A stretch of DNA of 36,957 nucleotides, taken from assembly GCA_900299215.1 (NCBI GenBank), contig OMIY01000179.1, forward strand, positions 1 to 36,957, written 5' to 3'. Source of the stretch: a bacterium. Its GTDB lineage: Bacteria > Bdellovibrionota_B > Oligoflexia > Oligoflexales > CAIYRB01. The translations under genes and the position numbers were made by a program. The notes under the pieces are model-generated. The model had not been told where the DNA came from. It did no database searches and worked only from the letters and a program-made list of their open reading frames with translations. Of the stretch, positions 8,497 to 18,506 are shown piece after piece (the first letter of the stretch is position 1; each line of letters opens with the position of its first letter).

Positions 8497-9753
8497 CTAC
8501 CTCTCAACAAAATCTAGATCGCGACCAAAGGATTCAGGCAGTCGCCAGATTCCCAACAAAGACATAGCAAAACAAACAGCACCAACAATAGTCACGCCAC
8601 TTACAAGGCCAATAGACTTACTGAGTAGATGTACGGACGCTGTAAGTACCACAACAGAACCCCTGATGATATTCGGAATCAGGATCGTCGCTGTCCCACG
8701 AAGATTGGTGCCAAATTGTTCCGCTGGAATTGCCACAAACAAGGCCCAGTAGCCCGAAAAGAGGCCGAGAACCGTAAAGATACCGTAATAAAGTCCAGGT
8801 GTACCACGTTCGAGAAGTACAAAACCGGCAAAGATCCATGCAGTGATACCAACCAGCACTACTAGGGTTCGCCGGCGACTGTGCCACAACTGGCTTAGCC
8901 AACCAGCGCCAAGACTACCGAGTGAAAGGCCCACATAGTAGTAAATCACACCCTCACCCGCTGATACCGGCTCGGTCGCCCCGAGGGCTGCACAGATCTC
9001 CGGGGAGAAAGTGACTAAAATACCGATGACAAACCAGGTGGGCATGCCAAGTAAGATGCAGTGAGCCAGACGACGGAAACGGTCTCGGCTATTGAAGAAC
9101 CAGTCCAGTCGTCCTCGCGGCAGTTCGCGCAAATTGCGCATATGTTCGTACATTATGGACTCGCCAAGGGGCAGGCGAGCAGCAAGCCCCACAAGTCCAA
9201 GCACTCCCCCAACCAAATAAGCCGTCTCCCAATCGGTGTGTGCTGTGACAATTGCGGCCGCAATTGCGCCGATGACGCCAATTCCTGCCACAAAGCTCGT
9301 GCCAAAGCCGCGAGTCAGGCGCGGCAGCATCTCGCTAACGATTGTGACGGAAGCACCAAGTTCGCCCGCCATACCAAATCCAGCAAGAAACCTCAGAATG
9401 CTGTAAGAGTCGACTGTGGTAGCAAAAGCGTTGCTAATGTTGGCGATCGAATAAAGTGCCGCAGATATGAAAAGAACCGGCAGCCGGCCGATTTTATCCG
9501 CCAAGATCCCCCAGAGAAAACCACCTAGGAGCATCCCCAGCATCTGCAAGTCGAGCAGATCAAACCCTGTCTCCAACAGGTCGTGACCGGTCACACCCAT
9601 GCTTGTAAGACTCGGTATCCGGACGATACTAAACAGGACTAGGTCATAAGTAACGACGAAATTTCCCAATGCAGAAGCTAGGACCGGCCGATTTAGCACA
9701 GCGTTTTGCCAAGCAGCACCACTTAAAGCCTCTGATTCACTTTGCGCACCCAT
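8497..9753 (-). CDS. Major facilitator superfamily transporter
   Basis: A 418-residue membrane protein with about 12 hydrophobic segments. The loop 2-3 signature of the superfamily reads GGFLWGILADKIGRLPV, and RFLAGFGMAGELGASVTIV resembles the fourth and fifth helices of metabolite:H+ symporters (the sugar, aromatic-acid or dicarboxylate branches). It ends with a soluble tail containing ESFGRDLDFVER. The ATG follows a weak ribosome site. It is the first gene of a two-gene unit with the peptide transporter, divergent from ftsH across a 176-base gap that contains a 10-bp palindrome TTGCCGGCAA at 9820-9829. Substrate unknown; a small organic acid or sugar is likely. Confidence 0.88.
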   Translation of the reverse strand: MGAQSESEALSGAAWQNAVLNRPVLASALGNFVVTYDLVLFSIVRIPSLTSMGVTGHDLLETGFDLLDLQMLGMLLGGFLWGILADKIGRLPVLFISAALYSIANISNAFATTVDSYSILRFLAGFGMAGELGASVTIVSEMLPRLTRGFGTSFVAGIGVIGAIAAAIVTAHTDWETAYLVGGVLGLVGLAARLPLGESIMYEHMRNLRELPRGRLDWFFNSRDRFRRLAHCILLGMPTWFVIGILVTFSPEICAALGATEPVSAGEGVIYYYVGLSLGSLGAGWLSQLWHSRRRTLVVLVGITAWIFAGFVLLERGTPGLYYGIFTVLGLFSGYWALFVAIPAEQFGTNLRGTATILIPNIIRGSVVVLTASVHLLSKSIGLVSGVTIVGAVCFAMSLLGIWRLPESFGRDLDFVER

Positions 9754-9929
9754 ACATGCACCCGTAACTCAACGAATCAAATGAGATTTATGACAACTTA
9801 CAAATCTAGAGCCACCTGATTGCCGGCAAGTTTAGCCCAGCTCAGCCTCTGTGTCACTTACTCGCGTCAAGGCTATCCAGAATGGCAGGCAACTTGCAGT
9901 GATTGCTGGTGGAAGCATGAGGAATCACG

Positions 9930-11879
9930 ATGCTTAAACAAACCGTTGACAATTCCCCCGCCCGAACTAAACCGCCCTCAAGTCGAGAGCCATGGTGGGC
10001 ATTTAGCCTCGTTCTAACGTTGCTACTTGGCCTAATGGTTTACCTGCTAATACCCAACCCGCGCGAATCCAGTACGGGCCTAAGCTATAGCGAGTTTCTG
10101 GCAAAACTAGAACAGGGTGAATTAGCCACAGTCGTTTTGAAGGGCGACGAGATCTTCGCCGATGCAAAGCCACAAGACCCAACTGGTACCATGGGCCAGC
10201 ACTTTCGCATCGTCGCTATGGAAGATCCTGGCTTAGTTGATCGGCTTCGGACGAAAAACGTCCGTTTTTCACGGGAACTCTCTGGATCTTGGACGTCCGG
10301 ATTACTGTCATGGCTTTTGCCTCTAATAATTTTTTATGGATTTTGGAGTTTTATATTCCGGCGCGCCGCTGGTTCTCAAACAGGAATCCTGGCCATGACC
10401 AAATCGAAGGCGCGTGTTTATATGGAAAAAGACATAGTCACCACCTTCGCAGATGTTGCCGGCATCGACGAAGCCAAGGCCGAGCTTGAGGAAGTCGTAA
10501 ATTTTCTAAGAGAACCAGCGCGCTTTGCACGACTAGGCGGTAGGATGCCCAAAGGTGTGCTTTTGGTAGGTCCCCCAGGTACCGGCAAAACGCTGCTGGC
10601 TCGGGCCATCGCCGGAGAGGCTGGAGTGCCTTTTTTCTCGATTAATGGATCTGAGTTTGTCGAGATGTACGTTGGGCTGGGAGCAGCAAGAGTTCGCGAT
10701 CTTTTTCAAGAAACCCAAAAAAACGCACCTTGTATCCTCTTTATCGATGAAATCGACGCTCTCGGAAAATCCCGCGCACTAGGAATGGGCCACATTGCGG
10801 CAAATGACGAGAAGGAGCAAACCCTAAACCAGCTACTTGCTGAAATGGACGGCTTTGACCCGCGTGAAGGCGTGATACTACTAGCCGCTACAAACCGACC
10901 AGAAATCCTTGACCCGGCGCTGCTGCGCGCCGGGCGCTTTGACCGACAGGTCTTGGTGGCTCTTCCAGATCAAGCTGGACGGCGACAAATTTTAAATGTC
11001 CACCTTAGAAACATCACAGCCGAATCCAGTTTGGCTATCGACCATATTGCAGCTTTGACCCCAGGATTTTCTGGCGCGGACTTGGCTAATCTGGTTAATG
11101 AAGCCGCCCTCGTTGGTACGCGACGCGGTGCTGATGCAGTGAGCGAAAGTGACTTTACTGTAGCCATTGAACGAATCGTTGCCGGATTAGAACAACGCTC
11201 GCGCCTGATGAACCCGGACGAAAGGCGACGGATTGCGATTCACGAAATGGGCCACGCAACAGTAGCTCTATCACTCGGAACCACCGACAGGGTTCATAAA
11301 ATCAGCATCATTCCGCGCGGCATGGGAGCCTTGGGCTATACGCTACGACGCCCGACTGAGGATCGCTACGTGCAAGTGCGATCGGAGCTATTAGACAAGT
11401 TGGCGGTGCTGCTTGCGGGAAGAGCAGCCGAGTGCGAAATCTTGGGGGAACCATCCACCGGTGCGGCGGATGATCTAGCCAAAGCCACCAGCCTGGCCAG
11501 ATCGTTGGTCACAACTTTGGGAATGAGTACTAGTTTGGGCCTCGCGGTGAGTGAAGAGGATCAGGCCCCCTTGTTAGCCCCAAACATTGGTTTGGGAATG
11601 CGTTCGACTATTGGCGCGGCAACTGCCGATCTGATTGCGCAGGAGATTCGCCAAATTTTGGACGATTCTTACGCTCATTCAATTGCTTGCATCAGAACCA
11701 ACCGTAGCCTGCTCGATGACGGTGTCTCAATGCTACTCAAGTCCGAAACTCTGGACGAGGCAGCAATCACTGAACTCTGCATAAAGCATCCACCGAAAAA
11801 ACTGCCGACCTGCCCCCACACGAATCCGCAGGGAGATTTAGGAAGCGTTGTCAATTTAGCAAGTTTTGGGGACCAGTAA
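9930..11879 (+). CDS. ftsH: ATP-dependent zinc metalloprotease FtsH
   Basis: Membrane-anchored AAA+ protease for quality control and regulated proteolysis. Two transmembrane segments (about 24-42 and 124-142) flank a short periplasmic domain. The AAA module has Walker A GPPGTGKT at 214-221, the pore loop [10 protein letters not shown], Walker B ILFIDEID and the second region of homology ([20 protein letters not shown]). The zinc site HEMGH is at 438-442; most FtsH proteins have HEAGH, so the Met is a minor variant that leaves both His and the Glu intact. Length 649 is normal. GAGGA precedes the ATG by nine bases. The C-terminal tail (Pro/Cys-rich, [14 protein letters not shown]) does not resemble the housekeeping E. 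coli tail, so this may be a second FtsH paralogue in the genome. Confidence 0.96.
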   Translation: MLKQTVDNSPARTKPPSSREPWWAFSLVLTLLLGLMVYLLIPNPRESSTGLSYSEFLAKLEQGELATVVLKGDEIFADAKPQDPTGTMGQHFRIVAMEDPGLVDRLRTKNVRFSRELSGSWTSGLLSWLLPLIIFYGFWSFIFRRAAGSQTGILAMTKSKARVYMEKDIVTTFADVAGIDEAKAELEEVVNFLREPARFARLGGRMPKGVLLVGPPGTGKTLLARAIAGEAGVPFFSINGSEFVEMYVGLGAARVRDLFQETQKNAPCILFIDEIDALGKSRALGMGHIAANDEKEQTLNQLLAEMDGFDPREGVILLAATNRPEILDPALLRAGRFDRQVLVALPDQAGRRQILNVHLRNITAESSLAIDHIAALTPGFSGADLANLVNEAALVGTRRGADAVSESDFTVAIERIVAGLEQRSRLMNPDERRRIAIHEMGHATVALSLGTTDRVHKISIIPRGMGALGYTLRRPTEDRYVQVRSELLDKLAVLLAGRAAECEILGEPSTGAADDLAKATSLARSLVTTLGMSTSLGLAVSEEDQAPLLAPNIGLGMRSTIGAATADLIAQEIRQILDDSYAHSIACIRTNRSLLDDGVSMLLKSETLDEAAITELCIKHPPKKLPTCPHTNPQGDLGSVVNLASFGDQ

Positions 11880-11905
11880 TGGACTTCGGCCCCACCCCGC
11901 AAAAC

Positions 11906-11933
11906 TAAAGAAGCACCACATCCCTACCGATCC
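11906..11933 (+). promoter_or_regulatory. Candidate sigma-28 promoter for the chemotaxis operon
   Basis: TAAAG at 11906-11910 and ACCGATCC at 11926-11933 resemble the flagellar sigma factor consensus TAAA-N15-GCCGATAA, with a 16-base spacer. The -10 matches six of eight. It lies about 25 bases before the cheA start. Its -10 overlaps the left arm of the hairpin at 11927-11953, so the two readings are partly alternative. Confidence 0.4.
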
Positions 11934-11953
11934 TGTAACCAGAGGAGGATCGG
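11927..11953 (+). promoter_or_regulatory. Inverted repeat overlapping the cheA ribosome binding site
   Basis: CCGATCCT (11927-11934) and AGGATCGG (11946-11953) are a perfect 8-bp inverted repeat around an 11-base loop. The strong Shine-Dalgarno AGAGGAGG (11941-11948) lies partly in the loop and partly in the right arm. If transcription starts upstream, for example by read-through from ftsH, the hairpin would hide the site; a start from the sigma-28-like promoter would omit the left arm and leave it free. Confidence 0.5.
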
Positions 11954-11956
11954 CCC

Positions 11957-14938
11957 ATGTCATTTTCTGGAGAAGAACTAGACGAGTTTAAAGCGGAATC
12001 GCTTGAGCTTCTCGAAAATGCCGAGAAACAGCTCCTTTCCATCGACAAAGGTGGGGACTTCCGCGCAGCCTTCGACGCCACCTTCCGATGCTTCCATAAT
12101 CTCAAGGGAGCCGCCGGGATGATGGACCTAGAGAAGTTACAGGTCCACACCCACAAACTCGAAGAGCTACTGATGGGCTTTAAAGAGGCCACCAGTATGC
12201 CTAAACCTTACGTCACACTGTTTCTTCGTGGCATCGATGCTTCACGCATTCTTATTGATGGCGGCGACGTAACTTTTAATTATGACGTCGAATCAGAACC
12301 CGCTCCCCGTGAAAAGCCAAAGGCGCCTGAACTCTCTGCCGAGGCGATTGACGAGTTCCTATCTGAGTGCGAGGAAATCGTCGAACGCGTATCAGCAAAC
12401 CTTCAGACAATCGAAGGTGGCAACGAGATCAAACCGCGCACTGACGACATATACCGTGACATCCATTCCATGAAAGGATCTGCCTACCTTTATGGTTACA
12501 AGAAGCTGGGCGACCTAACCCACGCCATGGAGTCCAGTCTTGAAAAAATTCGCCAGGAAACCCACCTCCCCTCGAAGGAACTGCTGAACGCGCTGTTTCG
12601 CAGTCTAGAAATCATCGATCAATATGTCACACTAGTGCGATCAAAAACCGACCGAAGCACACTCGACCTATTGATTCCGAACCTAGAAAACGTGCTTAAC
12701 CTCTGCGCTGCCAACCTCCCAATGAATTTTAGTGAAGCTGCAAAGCCCACTTCAATAGATGAACCCGTAAGCGTCCCAGTCAGCAAGGAACCTCCGCAGG
12801 CGGTGCTTGGCAAAGAAAGCGAGGGGGCCACCTCGATTCGAGTCCCAATTTCGCTGCTCGACAACCTCATGACCCTTATGGGCGAGATGGTACTAGTCCG
12901 TAACCAAGTCATCCAGTTTTCCAACAAGTCGGATGACCTTGAGTTTGTCAGCATGAGCAAGCGGCTCAATGTCGTTACCAGTGAAATTCACGAAGAGATG
13001 ATGAAGACCAGGATGCAGCCTATCGGCAACGTCCTAACCAAGTTTAACCGTGTGGTCAGAGATCTATCGCAGGATCTAGGTAAACAGATCAATCTTCACC
13101 TTCATGGAACCGAAACTGAACTCGACAAATCACTACTCGAGGCTATCAAAGACCCACTAACGCATATCGTCCGCAATTCCTGCGATCATGGCATTGAAAC
13201 TCCTGATGTCAGGCGCAAGGCGGGGAAGTCTGACGTTGGCAACCTCACCATCAAATCCTATCACGAGGGCGGACAAGTCATTATTGAAGTTCAAGACGAT
13301 GGAAAGGGCCTACATCGCGAAGTCATCTTGCAAAAGGCTCTTGAGAAAGGGCTTATCACGCAGGCAGAGGTTGGCTCCTATAGTGAGAAGCAGGTCTTCA
13401 ACCTCATCTTCGAAGCAGGATTCTCAACAGCTGCCAAAATCACCAACGTATCTGGCAGAGGCGTCGGGATGGACGTCGTCCGCACCAATATCGAACGAAT
13501 CGGTGGGACGGTCGAGCTTGCTAGCATTCCAGGTGCGGGAACCAAGACTAAAATCAAAATCCCACTCACTCTGGCCATTATCCCGGCCTTGATAGTCAGC
13601 AGTGGCAATGGCACCTACGCCATTCCTCAAGTGCGACTTGAAGAACTCGTCCGCGTTGAGCAGTCTTCAACCACAAGCCGTGTCGAGATCGTTCATGGAG
13701 TACCGGTGTTTCGCTTACGGGGAAACATTCTCCCGTTAGTCGATCTCAATTCCGTATTGACACGGGAAAACCGCAACGACTATCGCGATGGCACATTAAA
13801 TATCGCAGTTCTAAACGCTGATCAGTTTTCGTTCGGCCTGATCATTGACCGAATTCAAGACACCGCCGACATCGTCGTCAAACCTCTCAATCGCCTGATT
13901 AAGTCACTACAGATATATTCAGGAGCTACAGTTTTAGGTGACGGTGCCGTCGCCCTAATCCTTGACATCCCAGGTATCGCTAAAGTCGCAAGACTGGAAA
14001 CAGCCGCTGCTCGGGCCATTGAAACCTCGGAAGATCTGGCAGAAAAAGCCAAAGCTTCCTCCGAAGTTCAAGACTACCTCATAGTTCGACTAAACTCCCC
14101 GACCAAACACGGTATCGTCCTCGGTTTTGTACACCGCCTTGAGGAGTTCAAGAGAAGTGAAATCGAGTATTCCGGACGCTTGCCGGTGGTAAGGTATCGC
14201 GATGTCATTCTGCCTCTAATCTCCGCCAATGAGCATCTCGGTTATCCCGAAGGCACGAAATCATCACAGTTTGTATCCGTGGTCGTAATCAAAAAGAAAG
14301 AAGCACTCTACGGACTAATCGTTGATGAAATCATGGATACGCTTTCTACCTCTGCAGATCTAGATTCGAAAATTAACGCCCAAAATGGCATCTTCGGATG
14401 TTTGAATACCCCAAACGAGCTGATAGTTATTATCGATCCATTTGATATTATCGAGCGTCAGTACCCTAACTCCAAACAACAGGAACTGTACCCAGCACCT
14501 TCTCTTGCTGCGGATTCTGGGGCTCAGGCCGTCGACGGGAAGTTCCCAAAAATTCCGGCGACGATCCTCTTGGCTGAAGACACCGCCTTCTTCCGCAAAG
14601 CAATCAAAGCAGTACTAGAAAAAACCGGTTACCGCGTGGTGTGCGCGAATGATGGGCAGGAGGCCATGGACCTTTTAGCTGATCCAAAAAACACCTTTGA
14701 TCTCGTGGTATCGGATATTGAAATGCCCCGTTTAAACGGGTTTCAGTTGGCTGAAGCGATACGAAAGCACCATGCTCACTCAAAACTCCCAATGCTTGCC
14801 GTTAGCTCGCGCGCTGACATCCATTCGATGGAGGCAGGACTTAAAGCCGGATACGACCGCTATCTCGAAAAACTCAAGCCCAACATACTTTTGAGCGCCG
14901 TGTCGGAGCTCATCCTAAAAGCGAGGAAAGCCGCATGA
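11957..14938 (+). CDS. cheA: Hybrid chemotaxis histidine kinase CheA with receiver
   Basis: Core kinase of the chemosensory array. Domain order: Hpt 1 (His47 in HNLKGAAG), Hpt 2 (His170 in HSMKGSAY), dimerisation helices from about 293, HATPase about 365-535 (N-box HIVRNSCDHGIE from 403, then DDGKG and GRGVGMDVV), CheW-like domain 1 about 538-680, a divergent CheW-like domain 2 about 705-845, and a C-terminal receiver from about 865 with Asp920 in SDIEMP. No recognisable P2 domain lies between the Hpt and dimerisation segments. At 993 residues it is far longer than the 650-residue E. coli CheA. Two phosphotransfer domains plus a receiver suggest an internal phosphate sink or a branched relay. 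AGAGGAGG precedes the ATG. It overlaps cheW by four bases (ATGA). Confidence 0.97.
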   Translation: MSFSGEELDEFKAESLELLENAEKQLLSIDKGGDFRAAFDATFRCFHNLKGAAGMMDLEKLQVHTHKLEELLMGFKEATSMPKPYVTLFLRGIDASRILIDGGDVTFNYDVESEPAPREKPKAPELSAEAIDEFLSECEEIVERVSANLQTIEGGNEIKPRTDDIYRDIHSMKGSAYLYGYKKLGDLTHAMESSLEKIRQETHLPSKELLNALFRSLEIIDQYVTLVRSKTDRSTLDLLIPNLENVLNLCAANLPMNFSEAAKPTSIDEPVSVPVSKEPPQAVLGKESEGATSIRVPISLLDNLMTLMGEMVLVRNQVIQFSNKSDDLEFVSMSKRLNVVTSEIHEEMMKTRMQPIGNVLTKFNRVVRDLSQDLGKQINLHLHGTETELDKSLLEAIKDPLTHIVRNSCDHGIETPDVRRKAGKSDVGNLTIKSYHEGGQVIIEVQDDGKGLHREVILQKALEKGLITQAEVGSYSEKQVFNLIFEAGFSTAAKITNVSGRGVGMDVVRTNIERIGGTVELASIPGAGTKTKIKIPLTLAIIPALIVSSGNGTYAIPQVRLEELVRVEQSSTTSRVEIVHGVPVFRLRGNILPLVDLNSVLTRENRNDYRDGTLNIAVLNADQFSFGLIIDRIQDTADIVVKPLNRLIKSLQIYSGATVLGDGAVALILDIPGIAKVARLETAAARAIETSEDLAEKAKASSEVQDYLIVRLNSPTKHGIVLGFVHRLEEFKRSEIEYSGRLPVVRYRDVILPLISANEHLGYPEGTKSSQFVSVVVIKKKEALYGLIVDEIMDTLSTSADLDSKINAQNGIFGCLNTPNELIVIIDPFDIIERQYPNSKQQELYPAPSLAADSGAQAVDGKFPKIPATILLAEDTAFFRKAIKAVLEKTGYRVVCANDGQEAMDLLADPKNTFDLVVSDIEMPRLNGFQLAEAIRKHHAHSKLPMLAVSSRADIHSMEAGLKAGYDRYLEKLKPNILLSAVSELILKARKAA

Positions 14939-15426
14939 GCGTCACTGCCGTCGACTACGTAAGAAGGCGTCCAGTCGAGCAACTCACAACCTTTCTTATT
15001 GACGGTCACCTCTTTGGCATCGATGTGCTTAAAATCGAAGAGGTCACAGGCAAGCAAAAAGTTTACGAAGTACCGAGATCGCCAAACTTTATTCGTGGCC
15101 TGGTTAACTTGCGCGGGCAAATAGTTACAGCTTTGGGACTGCGGGAGCTTTTTCAAAAGGATTCGAGCCGACGCGACGACCAAATGTCCGTTGTCTGCAA
15201 ACTTGATGGAAATCTGGTTGCATTGGTTGTCGACTCTATAGGCGATGTAGTCGAAATCGAACGTTCTTTATTTGAATCACCTCCGGACACAATCCCCTCC
15301 GAGGTTCGACGCTTTATCAAGGGGATTTACAAGATGAACGGTCAACTCATGAGTGTGATTGACCTTGGTGCGATAGAGAAGGAGTTTTCCCCCAACACCG
15401 ATCCCGCAACGACAAGAATCAATTAA
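14935..15426 (+). CDS. cheW: Chemotaxis coupling protein CheW
   Basis: Adaptor that links receptor tips to CheA in the cytoplasmic array. A single CheW/SH3-like domain fills the 163 residues: QLTTFLIDGHLFGIDVLKIE, then FIRGLVNLRGQIVTALGL, the usual receptor-docking strand region, and VDSIGDVVEIE. GAGGA lies within the end of cheA about eight bases before the ATG, and the start overlaps the cheA stop as ATGA, so the two proteins are translationally coupled and probably made in fixed ratio. No extra domain is present. Confidence 0.96.
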   Translation: MSVTAVDYVRRRPVEQLTTFLIDGHLFGIDVLKIEEVTGKQKVYEVPRSPNFIRGLVNLRGQIVTALGLRELFQKDSSRRDDQMSVVCKLDGNLVALVVDSIGDVVEIERSLFESPPDTIPSEVRRFIKGIYKMNGQLMSVIDLGAIEKEFSPNTDPATTRIN

Positions 15427-15447
15427 ACAATAGCCCAGGAGTCAATC

Positions 15448-17403
15448 ATGAGCGCACTTAAGAATGCTGAGAATCTAGTCTACGGAATGAACAAAGTCAT
15501 GGGTCGACCAGAGACCGATGATCCTGCTGCGATGCTTCAAGCCGTTAATCGTTCTCAGGCTGTTGCTGAATTCAGTATGGATGGGCTGCTTTTGAACGCA
15601 AACGACAACTATCTAAAGCTTACTGGTTATGAATTAAGTGAAGTCAAAGGCCGGACTCACAGCATGTTCTGCGACGCTAATTATTCACAGAGCGATAAAT
15701 ACAAAGTCTTTTGGGAAAGACTGCGCCATGGCGAATTTGAATCCGGCGAATATAAACGCATAGGCAAAGGTGGGCGCGAGATATGGGTTGCAGAGTCTTA
15801 CAATCCAGTCATGGACGCTAGCGGTAAGCCGTGCAAAGTTATCACCTTCGCTACCAACATCACTGAGACGCGCCAGGAGCTACAGGTAAGAACTGCCATC
15901 ATGAATGTCACTAGCATCGTCTCTGAGGCCAACCTCAAGGGCGACATCATGAGCATTAATGAAAAGTTCATTGAAGTATCAAAATATAGTCGCGAAGAGC
16001 TCATCGGCAAGCCACACAATACGACCCGTCACCCCGATATGCCCAAAGAAGTATTCAAGGAGATGTGGGCAACTATCGCTCGTGGCAAGATGTTCCGCGG
16101 CATAATCAAAAATAGGGCCAAGGACGGCACCCCCTATTATGTTGATGCCGTCATCGCTCCCATTCTAAGCGAGCGTGGCAGACCAAAGAAATACTTAGGT
16201 GTGCGCTACGACATCACTGCCATGGAAACCGAACGCCAAAACATGCGCGGCGTGATCAGAGCTATCGATGCTTCGTATGCATACATAGAATTTGATACGT
16301 CGGGAAATGTCACTATGTGTAACAAGAATTTCACCGAGACCATGGGCTATAGCCAAGAAGAGGTCACCGGTAAGCATCATCGACTGTTCTGCGAATCCAC
16401 TTATGCAAACAGCCTCGAGTACAGCCAGTTCTGGCCAGATCTAAAAGCAGGCCGCACCAAGAGCGGCATCTTTAAACGCGTCACCAAGATGGGTCGTGAA
16501 GTTTGGTTACAGGCTGTATACGCCCCAGTCACCGACGAAGTCGGACGCGTAGTTAAAGTCCTTAAGATCGCAACTGACGTTACCGAACAACAAAACATGA
16601 TCACGTCCATTCAAGAAACTTCTGCGACTCTCGCAAGTGCTGCAGCTGAGCTTACCGCAACAGCTACAGAGATGGCAAAAATTGCTGGGCGCACCAGTCA
16701 CGAATCCGAGTCGGCTGCAGCGGCCTCGGAGCAGGTATCCGCAGGAGTTCAGACTGTTGCTACCAATGTCGAAGAGATGGTTGCCTCGATTAAAGAAATT
16801 GGCAGATCCACTCACGAATCAGCGCAAATGGCAAAGCAGACCACTGCGAAAGTCCAAGAATCGAATGCCATCATCACTAAGCTTGGTGCGAGCAGTCAAG
16901 AAATTGGCGCTGTTATTAAAGTGATCAGTTCGATTGCTCAGCAGACCAATCTGCTCGCTCTAAACGCCACAATCGAAGCAGCGCGCGCCGGCGAGGCTGG
17001 CAAGGGCTTTGCGGTAGTTGCCAACGAGGTTAAAGAGCTGGCAAAACAAACAGCCAAAGCCACTGATGATATCACTAACAAGATTGGTGCAATACAAACC
17101 GACACCAAGTCAGCAGTTGACGCTATCTCGGGCATTTCCCAAGCAGTCGAGAAGCTAAACGGCCTGTCCGGCGTGGTTGCCACAGCAATTGAGGAGCAAA
17201 CAGCGACTACCAATGAGATTTCCCGCGTCGTTGTTGAGTCGAAAAAAGGTGTCGAAAGTATAGCTCGGACCCTTAAAACTGTTTCCACTGCTGCAAATGA
17301 GAGCACCTCTAGTTCCAATCAGACTTTGACGGCATCTCGCGGACTAGCCCAATTATCTGAGAAACTATCGCAGCTCGTCAAAAAGACGCAAAAAACGGTT
17401 TAA
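15448..17403 (+). CDS. Soluble chemoreceptor with three PAS domains
   Basis: A 651-residue methyl-accepting protein without signal peptide or membrane helix. PAS1 (about 30-140) and PAS3 (about 275-390) share a pattern, H-x-x-F-C (Cys75 and Cys315), FW, KR and GRE(I/V)W, like BdlA-type PAS domains, so they look duplicated. PAS2 (about 150-270) is different and close to the flavin-binding PAS of Aer: [13 protein letters not shown] with Arg194, His195 and Asp197, then [14 protein letters not shown]. The signalling domain carries the CheA/CheW contact tip [20 protein letters not shown] near 494-515 and Ala/Glu-rich adaptation helices. There is no C-terminal NWETF-type CheR tether. CAGGAG precedes the ATG. 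Inferred role: energy or redox sensing inside the cell. Confidence 0.93.
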   Translation: MSALKNAENLVYGMNKVMGRPETDDPAAMLQAVNRSQAVAEFSMDGLLLNANDNYLKLTGYELSEVKGRTHSMFCDANYSQSDKYKVFWERLRHGEFESGEYKRIGKGGREIWVAESYNPVMDASGKPCKVITFATNITETRQELQVRTAIMNVTSIVSEANLKGDIMSINEKFIEVSKYSREELIGKPHNTTRHPDMPKEVFKEMWATIARGKMFRGIIKNRAKDGTPYYVDAVIAPILSERGRPKKYLGVRYDITAMETERQNMRGVIRAIDASYAYIEFDTSGNVTMCNKNFTETMGYSQEEVTGKHHRLFCESTYANSLEYSQFWPDLKAGRTKSGIFKRVTKMGREVWLQAVYAPVTDEVGRVVKVLKIATDVTEQQNMITSIQETSATLASAAAELTATATEMAKIAGRTSHESESAAAASEQVSAGVQTVATNVEEMVASIKEIGRSTHESAQMAKQTTAKVQESNAIITKLGASSQEIGAVIKVISSIAQQTNLLALNATIEAARAGEAGKGFAVVANEVKELAKQTAKATDDITNKIGAIQTDTKSAVDAISGISQAVEKLNGLSGVVATAIEEQTATTNEISRVVVESKKGVESIARTLKTVSTAANESTSSSNQTLTASRGLAQLSEKLSQLVKKTQKTV

Positions 17404-17411
17404 CTAGACTC

Positions 17412-18506
17412 ATGCAAAAGCTCAAAGTCCTCATCGTCGACGACTCCGCCGTGTACCGCACTCAGATCAGTGCGGCACTCGAGGACGTCGACTGGCTTGA
17501 AACCATTGGCACTGCCGCTAATGGCCGCATAGCCTTAGAGAGGATCGAGCAGTTTAAGCCTGATTTTGTCATTTTAGACCTGGAAATGCCGGAGTTGGAT
17601 GGCATTGGAACGCTGCGCGAACTTAAACAGCGTCGGCTGCGTTGCAAGACCCTGGTTTTTTCATCGTTATCTAAAAAAGGCAGCGAAATCACTCTACAGG
17701 CTTTGTCGCTTGGGGCAACCGATTTTGTCGCCAAACCTGACAGCAACTCTTCCCATAGTGACACGCCAGCTGAGAGAATAAGGGCTCTGCTCCTTCCAAA
17801 ATTGGAGGCATTGAGACCGAGCACCGTGATTCATGTTGATAGTCGTCGCTCTAGTGCTACAACGAAGAGATCTGGTGTCATCTGGGACATATTCAAACCT
17901 CGGGTCGTCGTCATTGGCTCCTCTACCGGCGGACCCACGGTTCTTGAAAAAATTGCCGGCCTGCTCAAGCCGCCATTTTCTGTCCCTATTGTCATTACTC
18001 AGCACATGCCACCAGTATTCACAGCAACATTTGCTGAACGACTTGGCTCCATCGCCAAGGTCTCGGCTGTGGAAGCAAAAGACCAAATGCCCCTCGAGTC
18101 TAACAAGATTTATGTGGCTCCCGGCGACTTCCACTTGCGTATTACTGGGACAGCTGAAGATCCAGTGCTTACCTTAGATCAAGGCCCCAAGGTCAATTCC
18201 GTGAGACCAGCAGTTGATCCCCTCTTTGAGTCTGCCGCAGCAGTCTACGGTGAGCGATGTCTAGCTATCGTGCTAACTGGCATGGGCGCCGACGGCCGGA
18301 CTGGAGCCCAAGTGGTCAAAAATCACCGCGGAGCCGTCATGATCCAGAGCGAAGACTCTTGCGTAGTATTTGGTATGCCTGGTGCTGTTTTTGCCACAGG
18401 TAACTATGATTTGATCGGAGATCCAGAACAAATAGCTCTGTGGATGAACGAAAAGATAAGCTTACAGTTTCCACATTTTTCTACCCATGGAGGTAGGCGT
18501 GTTTGA
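17412..18506 (+). CDS. cheB: Chemotaxis methylesterase/deamidase CheB
   Basis: Removes receptor methyl groups during adaptation, activated by phosphorylation from CheA. The N-terminal receiver has Asp56 in ILDLEMP. The esterase domain carries the full triad: Ser171 in GSSTGGP, His198 in TQHMP and Asp294 in LTGMGADG, in register with E. coli Ser164/His190/Asp286. Length 364 is normal. It starts eight bases after the receptor stop and I see no good Shine-Dalgarno, so translation may depend on coupling to the receptor gene. It overlaps cheY by eight bases. Confidence 0.96.
   Translation: MQKLKVLIVDDSAVYRTQISAALEDVDWLETIGTAANGRIALERIEQFKPDFVILDLEMPELDGIGTLRELKQRRLRCKTLVFSSLSKKGSEITLQALSLGATDFVAKPDSNSSHSDTPAERIRALLLPKLEALRPSTVIHVDSRRSSATTKRSGVIWDIFKPRVVVIGSSTGGPTVLEKIAGLLKPPFSVPIVITQHMPPVFTATFAERLGSIAKVSAVEAKDQMPLESNKIYVAPGDFHLRITGTAEDPVLTLDQGPKVNSVRPAVDPLFESAAAVYGERCLAIVLTGMGADGRTGAQVVKNHRGAVMIQSEDSCVVFGMPGAVFATGNYDLIGDPEQIALWMNEKISLQFPHFSTHGGRRV
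18489..18494 (+). promoter_or_regulatory. Ribosome binding site that decides the cheY start
   Basis: GGAGGT lies five bases before a GTG at 18499. An in-frame ATG at 18487 is longer by four codons but would put this site inside the gene and has no site of its own, so the GTG is preferred. Confidence 0.65.

Noticed and set aside
9061-9528. 155-codon plus-strand open frame
   Set aside because: It lies opposite the MFS transporter gene and its composition is that of a shadow frame.
11241-11255. HEMGH instead of HEAGH in FtsH as evidence of an inactive protease
   Set aside because: Both His and the Glu are intact; only the non-ligand residue differs.
13188-13592. 134-codon open frame inside cheA
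   Set aside because: It is in another frame of the HATPase region and has no independent support.
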